From: Variovorax sp. J22P240
GTDB taxonomy: Bacteria > Pseudomonadota > Gammaproteobacteria > Burkholderiales > Burkholderiaceae_C
DNA: 64,000 nucleotides
Assembly (NCBI RefSeq): GCF_030316855.1
Contig: NZ_JASZYR010000007.1
Span: forward strand, 177,667 to 241,666
Reading direction: 5' to 3'
In this document: positions 17,106 through 25,698 of the stretch, piece after piece
Layout of the letters: the number at the start of each line of letters is the position of its first letter
How positions within the stretch are numbered: the first letter of the stretch is position 1
Position numbers and translations under genes: made by a program
The notes under the pieces: model-generated
Databases searched by the model: none
Told to the model about the DNA's origin: nothing
What the model saw: the letters and a program-made list of their open reading frames with translations, nothing else

Positions 17106-18074
17106 CTATTCCAGCTTGGCGCCCACCGCCTTTGCCAGCGTGCCCCAGCGTTCCGACTCCGCGGAGATGAATGCTCCGAATTCCTCCGGCTTGCTGCCGA
17201 CGACTTCCACGCCTTGCTGATCGAATTGCTGCTTCAGTTCCGGCGAGCGCAATGCGGCACCGACGGAGGTGTACAGCTTGTTGATGATCTCGGGCGGTGT
17301 GCGAGCCGGGGCGAGCATTCCGTACCAGTTGTAGGCCTCGGCCTTGGGCAAGCCCAGCTCGCCGACAGTGGGCACATCCTTGAGCACCGGGATTCGCTTG
17401 GCATTGGTCACCGCCAGCGCGCGCAGCTTGCCCGACTGGATGAAGGGCAGCACCACCGGGATGTCGACCATCATCATGTCCACCTGCCCGCCCATGAGGT
17501 CCGTCAGCGCGGGTGCCGCACCCCGATAGGGAATGTGGTTCATGTTGAGCTTCGCTTCGCGCTTGAGCAACTCGGCTTGCAGGTGCGGCGTGGTGCCGCT
17601 GCCGGCCGAAGCGTAGTTGATCTTGCTGGCATCGCCCGTGGCAGCGGCCTTCAAGTCGGCGAATGTCTTGAACTTCGAGTTGGCAGCCACGACCAGCACT
17701 GCAGGCACCTTGAGTGCCTGGGTGACGGCCACCAGGTCCTTCTGCGGGTTGTAGGGCATCGACGGCACGATGTGCGGAACGATGGCCAGTGCGCCGGCAG
17801 AGGAGAACAGCAGCGTGTAGCCATCGGCCGCCGATTTGGCAACGGCGTCGGCGCCGAGCAGGCCGCCCGCACCACCTTTGTTGTCGATGATGATGGACTG
17901 GCCCAGCGACGTACCCAGCCGGGAGCCCAGCGCGCGCGCTGTCTGGTCGACAGGACCGCCTGCGGGGAAGGGCACGATCACGCGGATCGGTTTGGTCGGG
18001 TAGGCCTGCGCCCATCCTGAAGTTGCGGCCAATGCGAAGGCAAGTGTCGCGGCGGATTTGAAAAGTCGATTCAT
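17106..18074 (-). CDS. Bug-family (TctC-like) periplasmic substrate-binding protein
   Basis: 322 residues from ATG 18074, preceded by GGAGACA. Signal peptide MNRLFKSAATLAFALAATSG is cleaved near WAQA; the mature start YPTKPIRVIVPFPAGGPVDQ is typical. Family blocks: DNKGGAGGLLGADAVAKSAA, GYTLLFSSAGALAIVPHI, IPYRGAAPALTDLMGGQVD and the end SERWGTLAKAVGAKLE. It is transcribed leftward, divergently from the CoA transferase gene, with a 202-base shared control region holding a perfect palindrome. It probably captures the acid that the CoA transferase activates; the ligand is not deducible from sequence. Confidence 0.92.
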   Translation of the reverse strand: MNRLFKSAATLAFALAATSGWAQAYPTKPIRVIVPFPAGGPVDQTARALGSRLGTSLGQSIIIDNKGGAGGLLGADAVAKSAADGYTLLFSSAGALAIVPHIVPSMPYNPQKDLVAVTQALKVPAVLVVAANSKFKTFADLKAAATGDASKINYASAGSGTTPHLQAELLKREAKLNMNHIPYRGAAPALTDLMGGQVDMMMVDIPVVLPFIQSGKLRALAVTNAKRIPVLKDVPTVGELGLPKAEAYNWYGMLAPARTPPEIINKLYTSVGAALRSPELKQQFDQQGVEVVGSKPEEFGAFISAESERWGTLAKAVGAKLE

Positions 18075-18184
18075 GGTCAATGTCTCCGGTTCGTGATGAA
18101 TGGACTTTAGGAACATGGCCGTCTCGTGGCACCGCTCTTCCGCGCAAACCTGCTATGCGGACCGGTGCAGTGCGGGACGCCGGT

Positions 18185-18200
18185 ATGCGCCGCGGCGCAT
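18185..18200. promoter_or_regulatory. Perfect 16-bp palindrome in divergent control region
   Basis: ATGCGCCGCGGCGCAT is its own reverse complement and lies between the divergent Bug (18074) and CoA transferase (18277) genes. ATGC-N8-GCAT resembles LysR-type dyads. A similar pair of motifs (GCGGCGCATC and CTG[C/T]TATGCG) occurs here at 18192-18201 and 18150-18159 and upstream of the CMD gene at 23957-23966 and 23983-23992. The LysR gene at 24012 is a candidate binder; this is inference. Confidence 0.35.
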
Positions 18201-18276
18201 CACAGCGTTGCCGCCGAGGGCGTAGCCCGGAACGCATCGCACTTCCAGAATTGTCTCCATCCAAAGGAGACTTCAC

Positions 18277-19506
18277 ATGACCACCGCCAAGGGCCCCCTC
18301 TCGCACGTCAAGGTGCTTGATCTGAGCCGCATCCTCGCCGCCCCCTGGGCCAGCCAGATCCTCGCCGACCTCGGCGCCGACGTGATCAAGGTCGAACGGC
18401 CGGGCGCTGGCGACGACACCCGCACCTGGGGCCCTCCGTTCCTGAAGGACGCCGAGGGCAAGGACACCAAGGAAGCGGGCTACTACCTCGCCGTCAATCG
18501 CGGCAAGCGCTCGATCACCGTGAGCCTCGAAAAGCCCGAAGGGCAGAAGATCGTCAAGGCGTTGGCCGCCAAGGCGGACATCGTGCTGGAGAACTACAAG
18601 GCCGGCACCCTCAAGCGCTACGGGCTCGACGAGGCTTCGCTGCGCGAGATCAACCCGCGCCTCATCTACTGCTCGGTCACCGGCTTCGGCCAGACGGGAC
18701 CGCGGCGCGACCAACCCGCGTACGACTTCCTCATCCAGGCCATGGGCGGCCTGATGAGCGTGACCGGCGAGAAGGACGGTCGCCCGGGCGGCGGGCCGCA
18801 GAAGGTCGGCATCCCGATGGTCGACCTGATGACCGGCATGTACACCGCCGTCTCAGTGCTGGCCGCATTGGCACGGCGCAACGAAACGGGCGTCGGCGAC
18901 AACATCGACATCGCGATGCTCGATGTGCAGGTCGCCACCCTGTCCAATCAGGCCATGAACTATCTGGTCTCGGGCAAGGTGCCGCGCCGGAACGGCAACG
19001 CGCATCCCAACATCCAGCCGCAGGACGTGTACGCTTGCGCGGACGGCGATGTGATCCTGGTGGTGGGCAACGACGGCCAGTTCGCGAAGCTGTGCGAGGT
19101 GTTCGGGCGGCCCGACTGGATCGTCGACGAACGCTTCGCCACCAACGCACAACGGGTGCGCAACATCGGCGAACTATCGGGCATGTTGCGCGACGTCTTC
19201 GCCGAGTGGGAGCGCGACCGGCTGATTGCAGCCCTCGACAAGGCGGGCGTGCCTTGCGGCCCCATCAACACCGTGGCGGATGTGTTCAAGGAACCGCAAG
19301 TCAAGGCGCGCGAGATGCTGCGCTACGTGCCGCACCCGAGCGGCGTCGACGTGCCCCAGGTGGTCAGCCCGATGCGCTTTGCCGAGTCGCCGCTGCAGAC
19401 ACAGTCCGCCCCGCCCCTGCTCGGCCAGCACAGCGATGACATCCTCGCGGAGCTGGGCTACAGCCCGGGATGCATCGATTCCTTGCGCGCCGCGGGAGCG
19501 ATCTGA
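18277..19506 (+). CDS. CaiB/BaiF family III CoA transferase
   Basis: 409 residues from ATG 18277, with AAAGGAGAC as ribosome site. Family III blocks: KVLDLSRILAAPWASQILADL, ADVIKVERPG, VNRGKRSITVSLEKPEGQ, DIVLENYKAGTLKRYGLD, and the active-site Asp region GIPMVDLMTGMYTAVSVL. These enzymes move CoA from a donor thioester (often succinyl-CoA) to a carboxylic acid and act in the cytoplasm. The stop overlaps the start of the GST gene (ATGA-type, 19504-19508), so this is the first gene of a tight operon CoA transferase, GST, 3-hydroxyacyl-CoA dehydrogenase, enoyl-CoA hydratase. Confidence 0.93.
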   Translation: MTTAKGPLSHVKVLDLSRILAAPWASQILADLGADVIKVERPGAGDDTRTWGPPFLKDAEGKDTKEAGYYLAVNRGKRSITVSLEKPEGQKIVKALAAKADIVLENYKAGTLKRYGLDEASLREINPRLIYCSVTGFGQTGPRRDQPAYDFLIQAMGGLMSVTGEKDGRPGGGPQKVGIPMVDLMTGMYTAVSVLAALARRNETGVGDNIDIAMLDVQVATLSNQAMNYLVSGKVPRRNGNAHPNIQPQDVYACADGDVILVVGNDGQFAKLCEVFGRPDWIVDERFATNAQRVRNIGELSGMLRDVFAEWERDRLIAALDKAGVPCGPINTVADVFKEPQVKAREMLRYVPHPSGVDVPQVVSPMRFAESPLQTQSAPPLLGQHSDDILAELGYSPGCIDSLRAAGAI

Positions 19507-20123
19507 TGGCGGAAAAGATGAAACTGCACTGGTCACCCAAGTCGCCCTATGTGCGAAAGGTGATGATCTGCGCGCACGAACTCGACGTCGTGCACAAGCT
19601 CGAGCTCGTGCGCTCGGTGGCGGCCATGCTCAATCCCAACGCGGCCCTCATGGTGGACAACCCGTTGTCGAAGATTCCGACGCTGGTTCGCGAAGACGGC
19701 TCGACGCTTTTCGATTCGATCGTGATCTGCGAATACCTGAACGATCAGGCCGGCGGTTCGCTGTTCCCGGTGCAGGGCGAGGCACGATGGCAGGCGTTGC
19801 GCTGGCATGCGCTGGGGGATGGCCTGCTCGATGTGCTGATCCTGTGGCGCAACGAGCGCGAACGCGAGCATCCGTTGCAGGCGCTGACGGATGCCTTCGA
19901 GCTCAAGACCCGCGCTGCGTTGAAATTGCTCGACGCAGAGGCCGACCCGATCGGCGGCGCGCCGTTCTCCATCGGCCACGTGACGCTTGGCTGCGCCCTC
20001 GGGTATCTCGACTACCGCTTCGACGCCCTGGGCTGGCGCGCGCTGGCGCCCCGTCTCGCCGACTGGTTTGCAACTTTGCAGGCTCGCCCGTCCTTCCAAT
20101 CCACGGAGCCTGTCGATGGCTGA
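19506..20123 (+). CDS. Glutathione S-transferase
   Basis: 205 residues from ATG 19506, overlapping the CoA transferase stop. The N-terminal thioredoxin-like domain has WSPKSPYVRKVMICAHEL with the catalytic Ser/Tyr region near residue 12, the cis-Pro loop NPLSKIPTLV and the glutathione-binding DSIVICEYL. A C-terminal helical domain follows. Soluble, cytoplasmic. A GST embedded in a beta-oxidation-type operon suggests conjugation or isomerisation of an electrophilic intermediate, or thioether/ether cleavage of the substrate. The last 8 bases overlap the next gene. Confidence 0.88.
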   Translation: MAEKMKLHWSPKSPYVRKVMICAHELDVVHKLELVRSVAAMLNPNAALMVDNPLSKIPTLVREDGSTLFDSIVICEYLNDQAGGSLFPVQGEARWQALRWHALGDGLLDVLILWRNEREREHPLQALTDAFELKTRAALKLLDAEADPIGGAPFSIGHVTLGCALGYLDYRFDALGWRALAPRLADWFATLQARPSFQSTEPVDG

Positions 20124-21648
20124 TCAACACACCTCGAGCTGCGGCGATGCGTTGCCGCTGACGAAGAGCGTCATCGTGGTCGGTGCCGGCACCATGGGAA
20201 GCGGCATCGCGGAGGTGGCGGCCGCCGCCGGGCACACGGTCTACCTGCGCGATGCCAGCGACGCGGCAGTCGAGCGCGGCCTCGGCATGATCCGCGCAAG
20301 CCTGGACAAGCGGGTGGCGCGCGGCAAGCTCGACAGTGCGGCACGCGACGAAGTGCTGAAGCGCGTTCAATCCACATTGCCCGACGGCGCAATGGCCGAG
20401 GTCGGTCTCGTGATCGAGGTCATTTACGAAGACCTCGAAGCCAAGGTCAACGCGCTCTCGGCGCTGGAAAGCCAATTGCCTGTCGATGCCATCGTCGCCA
20501 CCAACACCTCCTCACTGTCGGTCACCGCGCTGGCCGGTCGATTGAAGCGACCGGAGCGCGTCGTCGGCATGCATTTCTTCAACCCGGCCACCGTGCTGCC
20601 GCTGGTGGAAGTTGTCAGCGGCCACGTCACCGCGCCCGACGTGGCGCAGACGATCTTTGCGACGGCGCTGGCCTGGGGCAAGACGCCGGTGCACTGCCGC
20701 TCGACGCCGGGCTTCATCGTCAACCGGGTCGCGCGCCCGTTCTATGGCGAGGCCCTGCGGCTGTTGCAGGAGCAGGTGGCCTCGCCCGCGACCCTCGATG
20801 CCGTGATGCGCGAGTCCGGCGGCTTCCGCATGGGGCCGTGCGAACTCATGGACATGATCGGCCACGACGTCAACTTCGCAGTCACTCGTTCGGTATACCA
20901 AGCCTTCTTCGACGATCCGCGCTACAAGCCATCGCTGATGCAGAAGGATCTCGTCGATGCCGGCTGGCTGGGACGCAAGTCGGGCCGAGGCTTTTTCGAC
21001 TACCGCGACGGTGCAGGTCCCGTCGTGATCGACGAGCTCGCGACGGTCAGGAAGCCATTGGTCGTTCGTGTCGAGGGCGACCTCGGCCCGGCGCGACCGC
21101 TGGTCGATCTGTTGGCGACGCTTGACGACATTCGCCTGGAGCGGTCGGCAGGCGATGGCCTTTTGCGCATCGACGGGCTTGTACTTGCGTTGACCGATGG
21201 CCGCACCGCGACCGAGCGCGCCGCCGCGCTGGGTGAGGCCGTGGTGCTGTTCGACCTCGCCCTTGATTTCGCCACCTGTGGCCGAATTGCCATTGCCGCG
21301 GCGGCCCAGGCAAGCGCCGCCGACGTCCTCAAGGCCGCGGGCCTGTTCGGCGCATTGGGCAAGCGTGTCTCGCAGCTCGCGGACGTGCCCGGCATGTTGG
21401 TGATGCGCACGGTGGCCATGCTGGTCAACGAAGGCGCTGAAGCCGTCTACCAGGGCATCGCCTCCGCCGACAGCGTCGACGCAGCGATGAGAAAGGGCGT
21501 CAACTACCCCGTCGGTCCGATGGCATGGGGCCGCGACATCGGTCTGGCAACGGTGCTTCGCACGGTTCGCAATCTGGGCGCAAGCTATGGTGAGGACCGC
21601 TACCGTGGTTCGGTGTGGCTGCAGCGCGAAGTGCAGGCCGCCTCATGA
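20116..21648 (+). CDS. 3-hydroxyacyl-CoA dehydrogenase (PaaH/PaaC-like)
   Basis: 510 residues from ATG 20116, overlapping the GST gene by 8 bases. N-terminal NAD-binding motif SVIVVGAGTMGSGIAEVAAA, then ATNTSSLSVTAL and the HFFNPATVLPLVEVV block with the catalytic His. Two C-terminal dehydrogenase domains: GFIVNRVARPFYGEALRLL and, near residues 435-500, NEGAEAVYQGIASADSVDAA. The roughly 500-residue length with a duplicated C-terminal domain is that of PaaC/PaaH-type enzymes of phenylacetate or adipate degradation rather than of FadB. It oxidises 3-hydroxyacyl-CoA to 3-ketoacyl-CoA with NAD. Confidence 0.92.
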   Translation: MADQHTSSCGDALPLTKSVIVVGAGTMGSGIAEVAAAAGHTVYLRDASDAAVERGLGMIRASLDKRVARGKLDSAARDEVLKRVQSTLPDGAMAEVGLVIEVIYEDLEAKVNALSALESQLPVDAIVATNTSSLSVTALAGRLKRPERVVGMHFFNPATVLPLVEVVSGHVTAPDVAQTIFATALAWGKTPVHCRSTPGFIVNRVARPFYGEALRLLQEQVASPATLDAVMRESGGFRMGPCELMDMIGHDVNFAVTRSVYQAFFDDPRYKPSLMQKDLVDAGWLGRKSGRGFFDYRDGAGPVVIDELATVRKPLVVRVEGDLGPARPLVDLLATLDDIRLERSAGDGLLRIDGLVLALTDGRTATERAAALGEAVVLFDLALDFATCGRIAIAAAAQASAADVLKAAGLFGALGKRVSQLADVPGMLVMRTVAMLVNEGAEAVYQGIASADSVDAAMRKGVNYPVGPMAWGRDIGLATVLRTVRNLGASYGEDRYRGSVWLQREVQAAS

Positions 21649-22430
21649 ATGCCGAGACCCTTTGTCCCGTGGTGCGCTGCGAGCGCAGAGGCCGTGTCGG
21701 CATCGTGACCATCGACCGGCCGGAGCGTCGCAATGCCCTGAATCTCCAGGTCAAGCGCGACCTGGTCGAGCAGCTGGAGGCGCTGGCGAACGACGATGCC
21801 GTTGCCGCCGTGGTGCTGACCGGCTGCGAAGGCTATTTCGTCGCCGGCACCGACATCGGCGAGATGTCGACCATGCGACCGAACGACCATGTGCGCCTGG
21901 ACACCGACCGGGTCTTCCACGTGGTGCGGCAACTCTCGAAGCCAGTGATCGCCGCAATGGAAGGCTACGCGCTGGGTGGTGGCTGCGAACTGGCGCTGGC
22001 CTGCGACGTCATCATCGCGGCGGAGGACGCCAAGTTCGGTCAGCCCGAAATACGGGTCGGAATCATGCCCGGTGCCGGCGGCACGCAGCGGCTGCTGCGC
22101 GCCGCGGGGCGCTACAAGACGCTGCTGTGGAGCCTGACCGGCGACATGATCCCGGCCGGCGACGCCTACATGGCCAATGTCGTGAGCGAGTTGGTTCCGA
22201 CTGGGCAAGCGCTGACGCGGGCCATCGAATTGGCTGGACAGATCGCCGCCATGCCGCCGCTGGCGGTTCAGTCCATTCGCGACGCGGTGCGTCTCGGTGC
22301 GGACGTGCCGATGGACACCGCGCTTGCGCTCGAGCGCCGCTACTTCGAACGGCTGTTCGACAGCGAGGACCAGAAGGAAGGCATGCGCGCGTTTCTCGAA
22401 AAGCGCGCTCCGCGCTACGAGGGGCGCTGA
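21645..22430 (+). CDS. Enoyl-CoA hydratase
   Basis: 261 residues from ATG 21645, sharing ATGA with the preceding stop. First oxyanion loop VVLTGCEGYFVAGTDIGEM; second loop MEGYALGGGCELALACDVII, which carries a hydratase glutamate in GGCE; a second acid lies in FGQPEIRVGIMPGAGGTQRL. Both catalytic glutamates are therefore present, unlike in the crotonase at 13881-14657. End: MRAFLEKRAPRYEGR. It hydrates trans-2-enoyl-CoA for the dehydrogenase encoded just upstream. Last gene of the operon; the amidohydrolase gene beyond it points the other way. Upstream reading frame beyond ATG 21645 is overlap with the dehydrogenase gene. Confidence 0.92.
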   Translation: MNAETLCPVVRCERRGRVGIVTIDRPERRNALNLQVKRDLVEQLEALANDDAVAAVVLTGCEGYFVAGTDIGEMSTMRPNDHVRLDTDRVFHVVRQLSKPVIAAMEGYALGGGCELALACDVIIAAEDAKFGQPEIRVGIMPGAGGTQRLLRAAGRYKTLLWSLTGDMIPAGDAYMANVVSELVPTGQALTRAIELAGQIAAMPPLAVQSIRDAVRLGADVPMDTALALERRYFERLFDSEDQKEGMRAFLEKRAPRYEGR

Positions 22431-22500
22431 TCCGGGCTCCCGCGACTGGCGAGGGCCGACAGCCCGGCCCGTGGAAGCTGTCTCGCCGCGGTGGGCGCTT

Positions 22501-23334
22501 TCATCGGTAAAGGCCTTCCGGGTTGATGCGCAGTACCCTGTCTGCGACAACTTCGCTCGCCGCCCACTCCTTGAACATCGAGAGCAATTGCGCGGTATCG
22601 GGAACGGGCGTCACGCGCAGGTGGGGCCAGTCGCTGCCCCACACCAGACGCTCGGGGTTGGCTTCGATCATCCTTTGCTGGAACGGCCGCCCCGCTTGCC
22701 AGGCGGATGAACTGAGCAGGTTGCGGTAGGCGCAAAGCTTGACCCAGACCTTGCCGGTTTCCAGCAGGCCGAGCAGGGTGCGGAACCCTGCATCGTCGAC
22801 GCCAGCGTTCACGTCGAAGCCCCCCATGTGATCGATCACGATGGGGACGGGCAATCCCCGCAACTGCGATGCAATGGCCGGCAAGGCCTTGCAGTCTGTC
22901 CAGAGTTCCGCATGCAGGCCGGCATCCGCCAGTGCAGGGGCCAACGCGCACAGGTCGTCGAATGACGCGCTGCCCGCGAAGTTGGTGCCAGGGCCGCTGC
23001 GATGGCTGAAGCGTGCGCCACGCACGCCGCGCTCACGCAAGCCGCCAAGCGCCAGTGGATCACCAGGTTGCACCACGACCACGCCGCGCAGGGCGGGCTG
23101 CGCGGCCAGCACGTGCAACAGCAGCGCATGGTCCTTGCCATAGGCACTTGGATGCACCAGCACGCCTTGGCCCAGGCCGAGTCGTGCGAGCAGGTCCATA
23201 TACGCCGACTCGATGGCTTCAGGTGGCGTGTAGCTTCGCTCGGCCGTCAACGGAAAGCGATCGTACGGACCGAACAGGTGGGCGTGGCAATCCCACCCCT
23301 GGGCAGCACGCCGCGCGCTTGCCGCGTCGCTCAT
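22501..23334 (-). CDS. Amidohydrolase family 2 (2-pyrone-4,6-dicarboxylate lactonase-like)
   Basis: 277 residues from ATG 23334, overlapping the stop of the upstream CMD gene (ATGA). TIM-barrel metallohydrolase: metal-binding HAH near residues 17-19 (GWDCHAHLFGP), VIDHMGG in mid-barrel, and the catalytic Asp in RLVWGSDWPH near residue 235. The layout is that of PMD lactonase/dicarboxylate hydrolases that open lactones or decarboxylate. Cytoplasmic. With the CMD-family gene and the LysR gene it forms a leftward set next to the CoA cluster, possibly an upper-pathway ring or lactone opening step. Substrate unknown. Confidence 0.85.
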   Translation of the reverse strand: MSDAASARRAAQGWDCHAHLFGPYDRFPLTAERSYTPPEAIESAYMDLLARLGLGQGVLVHPSAYGKDHALLLHVLAAQPALRGVVVVQPGDPLALGGLRERGVRGARFSHRSGPGTNFAGSASFDDLCALAPALADAGLHAELWTDCKALPAIASQLRGLPVPIVIDHMGGFDVNAGVDDAGFRTLLGLLETGKVWVKLCAYRNLLSSSAWQAGRPFQQRMIEANPERLVWGSDWPHLRVTPVPDTAQLLSMFKEWAASEVVADRVLRINPEGLYR

Positions 23335-23903
23335 TGCAGCGCTGCTTTCTGAGGCAACGGGAACGCTGGCGCCACGCCTTCCGGCAGCGGAATCTCGTGG
23401 CAATTGAGCGTCATCGCGACCATCGTGTAGTAGCCGACCAGGGCCGTCAGTTCAACGACGGTCCGCTCGCCGAAGCGCGCAAGGGCGACCGCGTAGGTCG
23501 CATCGGAAACCGAGTTGTGGCGGTTGAGCTCGACCGCGTAGTGGTAGACGGCGGCGTCGTCTGCCGACATGCCCGGCGGTTCGGTCTGCGCGAGCAGCGC
23601 TTCGATGATCGGGGGCTCGATGCCGGCCTTTTCTGCCTCGGCGCGATGGGCGTACCACTCGAAAGGCGAATTGCAGGCGCGCCCGGTGACGAGGATTGCG
23701 ATCTCGGACAGCCGCGGCGGCAGGGTCGTGCCGTAGCGCAGCAGGGCGCCGATCGCCTGCCATTTGTCCGCGAGTTCGGGGTTGTGGAGGGCGGCGCGAA
23801 GTGGACCCTGGATGCGCCCGCGCGGGCCGGAAATGATCTTGTCGTAGACGGCGCGCTGCTCGGGATTCATCGTTTCAGGCGCGGGCAGGGAAATTCTTGG
23901 CAT
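23331..23903 (-). CDS. Carboxymuconolactone decarboxylase/AhpD-like protein
   Basis: 190 residues from ATG 23903. CMD-fold features: PPRLSEIAILVTGRACNSPFEWYAHR, where a helix with the E..H pair forms the usual active site, and a second helix VELTALVGYYTMVAMTLNCHEI. There is no CxxC redox pair as in AhpD, so it belongs with the decarboxylase-like or unknown members. Cytoplasmic, normally oligomeric. Its stop overlaps the amidohydrolase start, so the two proteins probably act in sequence. The 108-base gap to the LysR gene upstream holds motifs shared with the control region at 18.1-18.2 kb. Confidence 0.85.
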   Translation of the reverse strand: MPRISLPAPETMNPEQRAVYDKIISGPRGRIQGPLRAALHNPELADKWQAIGALLRYGTTLPPRLSEIAILVTGRACNSPFEWYAHRAEAEKAGIEPPIIEALLAQTEPPGMSADDAAVYHYAVELNRHNSVSDATYAVALARFGERTVVELTALVGYYTMVAMTLNCHEIPLPEGVAPAFPLPQKAALQ

Positions 23904-24011
23904 GCGGGTGTCTCCAGTGATCGATCGTTGCCGACGAGCTTAGGGGACAAGCGCAGGCGGCGCATCTGCGCGCACCGCAACGCTGTTATGCGCGCGCTTG
24001 CAAGGCGGCGG

Positions 24012-24980
24012 CTACGCAGGACCGCCGAAATGCCACATGCCGGTGCGTGCGCTGTCTTCCACGATGCTGACGATCTCCGAGGCGACAGCGGACACGGCCC
24101 GGCCAGGCCCCTTCGTGCGCGCCAATGCCATGGAAACGATCCGTTGCAGCGGTGGCGAGACGATCCTGGCGGCTTGCAATCGGCCTTCCTGCACCTCCGT
24201 CCAAACGGCGTGAATGGGCAAGACGGTGTAGAGCCTGGCTTCGGCGACCGTCGATCGCATGAGCGGAAGCGAATCGGCCTCCAGAGCCGGCGCGAGAGTG
24301 ATGTGCTCCTGACGCGCCATGGCGTCGAGCGCTGTCCGCAGTCCGTTGGGCGCGCTCGGCAAGATGAACGGTAACTCGTGCAGCGACGAGAAGGAGATCT
24401 CGGGTGCCTTCGTCAGCCGGTCGCCTGCCGGACCGATCAGGTAGCTGTCGACGGTGGCCAGCGCTTGCTCCAGCTCGTGCAGCGCGCTGCCGTAACGATA
24501 GAGGATGGCGATGTCCACGCGCGCATCGGCGAGCCATTCCTCCACCTGTCCACTGGAGCCCTCGAGGATCTTGAGTTGGATCCCGGGATGACGATCGCGC
24601 AACTGCTTGAAAAGGCGGCCGACGATCGGATTGGTGATCGAGGGCAGCGATCCGATGGTGACCCGGCCGGAGGGCTCACGCGCCTCACCGTGGATTTCCA
24701 GCTCGAGTTGCTCCGCATCCGAAAGCAGTGCCTTCACCAGAGGGAAGATGCGTTGCCCCACATCCGACAGCGCCACGCCGCGGCCGGTGCGGTTGAAGAG
24801 GCGAGCTTTGCATTCCCGTTCCAGCGCATTCAGATGACGACTCAGTAGCGACTGGTTGCTGTCCAAGAAAAGTGCCGCGCGCGTCAGGCTGCCGAGTTCG
24901 GCGATGGCGAGAAACGCGCGCCACTTCTGAAGATCGGACGTGATGTCGAGTTGGATCTGGGTGGCTTTGCCGGAGTGCAT
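24012..24980 (-). CDS. LysR-family transcriptional regulator
   Basis: 322 residues. The N-terminal winged HTH (about residues 18-75) reads LQKWRAFLAIAELGSLTRAA, DSNQSLLSRHLNALERE and LFNRTGRGVALSDVGQRIFP, classic LTTR blocks. The effector domain follows from about residue 100 (SGRVTIGSLPSITNPIVGRL). It is oriented with, rather than divergently from, the CMD-amidohydrolase genes 108 bases downstream, which is less usual for LTTRs. It probably controls these and perhaps the CoA cluster. The effector would be a pathway acid or its CoA ester; that is inference. Confidence 0.92.
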   Translation of the reverse strand: MHSGKATQIQLDITSDLQKWRAFLAIAELGSLTRAALFLDSNQSLLSRHLNALERECKARLFNRTGRGVALSDVGQRIFPLVKALLSDAEQLELEIHGEAREPSGRVTIGSLPSITNPIVGRLFKQLRDRHPGIQLKILEGSSGQVEEWLADARVDIAILYRYGSALHELEQALATVDSYLIGPAGDRLTKAPEISFSSLHELPFILPSAPNGLRTALDAMARQEHITLAPALEADSLPLMRSTVAEARLYTVLPIHAVWTEVQEGRLQAARIVSPPLQRIVSMALARTKGPGRAVSAVASEIVSIVEDSARTGMWHFGGPA

Positions 24981-25698
24981 GGGACTTTGCTCGCAGCGTG
25001 GGATGCGAGCGATTGTCCTGCGCTTGAGCGGGGGGCGAATGCCGGCTTTCCCTCAGTGCGCTGTGATTTGCTTCTCTGAGGAGGCCAGCCATGACGTGGC
25101 GGCGGTGGCCAATTTCGATCAAGTGGCGCTGCCGGGCACGAAGCCATCCAACGATGCCACCTTGCTGCTCTTGAGCGGCCTTGCCCATCTCGGCAGCAAT
25201 GCGGGCGGAAGCTGACTTTGGAATTCACGCCAGGTATGTCGATTCAGGGCCGCGAGCACCAATTCGCGGCCGCGCCTGACAGCTGACCTTCGGCGTGATC
25301 TCCCGGTTGGCCAACGCCTGCTAGGCGAGTTTGGCGGACAGGCGGTCCCGGCCATGAGCGGGTATTCGTGCGACGGTCGCGAACTATCGCTGCAAACTGA
25401 CTGCGGCTGTTCAAGTTTTCAAACTGAGCGGCGGCAGTGCCCTAAAGCTGACTTTGGGATGCTTGCCGGTGTACGACTGCTGAACCTTGGAACTTGACTT
25501 CCGACGGTGGGCGGGATGCAGCGGCCAACAAAATAGCGTTGAACAGCCGCTTCGGCAGTTCGCCCAGATCGCGAGCGTCAGGTCCTCCTTGCATGTTGCA
25601 GGAATTCGCGTCCGCCGGTCTCCAACGCTGGGCTGCAGATCTACCGAATATCTATCTCGGTGGCACTGCTTGAAAGGCCGCCGCGCAGACATGTCCGT
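24981..25698. other. Non-coding, decayed stretch with repeats
   Basis: 718 bases in which I find no convincing gene on either strand. Short open frames show no family similarity. The motif AGCTGAC[C/T]TT appears three times (25210, 25281, 25446), and a 65-bp repeat with a second copy at 44.1 kb lies at 25248-25312. It looks like recombined intergenic filler next to the DsbA-family pseudogene. Confidence 0.5.
25248..25312 (+). repeat. Dispersed 65-bp repeat, copy 1
   Basis: Starts GGCCGCGAGCACCAATTCGC and ends CCCGGTTGGCC. The copy at 44129-44194 differs at only a few positions plus one indel. Both contain CCTGACAGCTGACCTTCGGC. Direct orientation, about 19 kb apart, each next to decayed gene fragments. 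No coding capacity seen. Confidence 0.75.

Noticed and set aside
16921..18714. 597-codon reverse open frame overlapping the Bug gene in another frame
   Set aside because: The true Bug protein lies in a different frame with complete family motifs; this one is a shadow.
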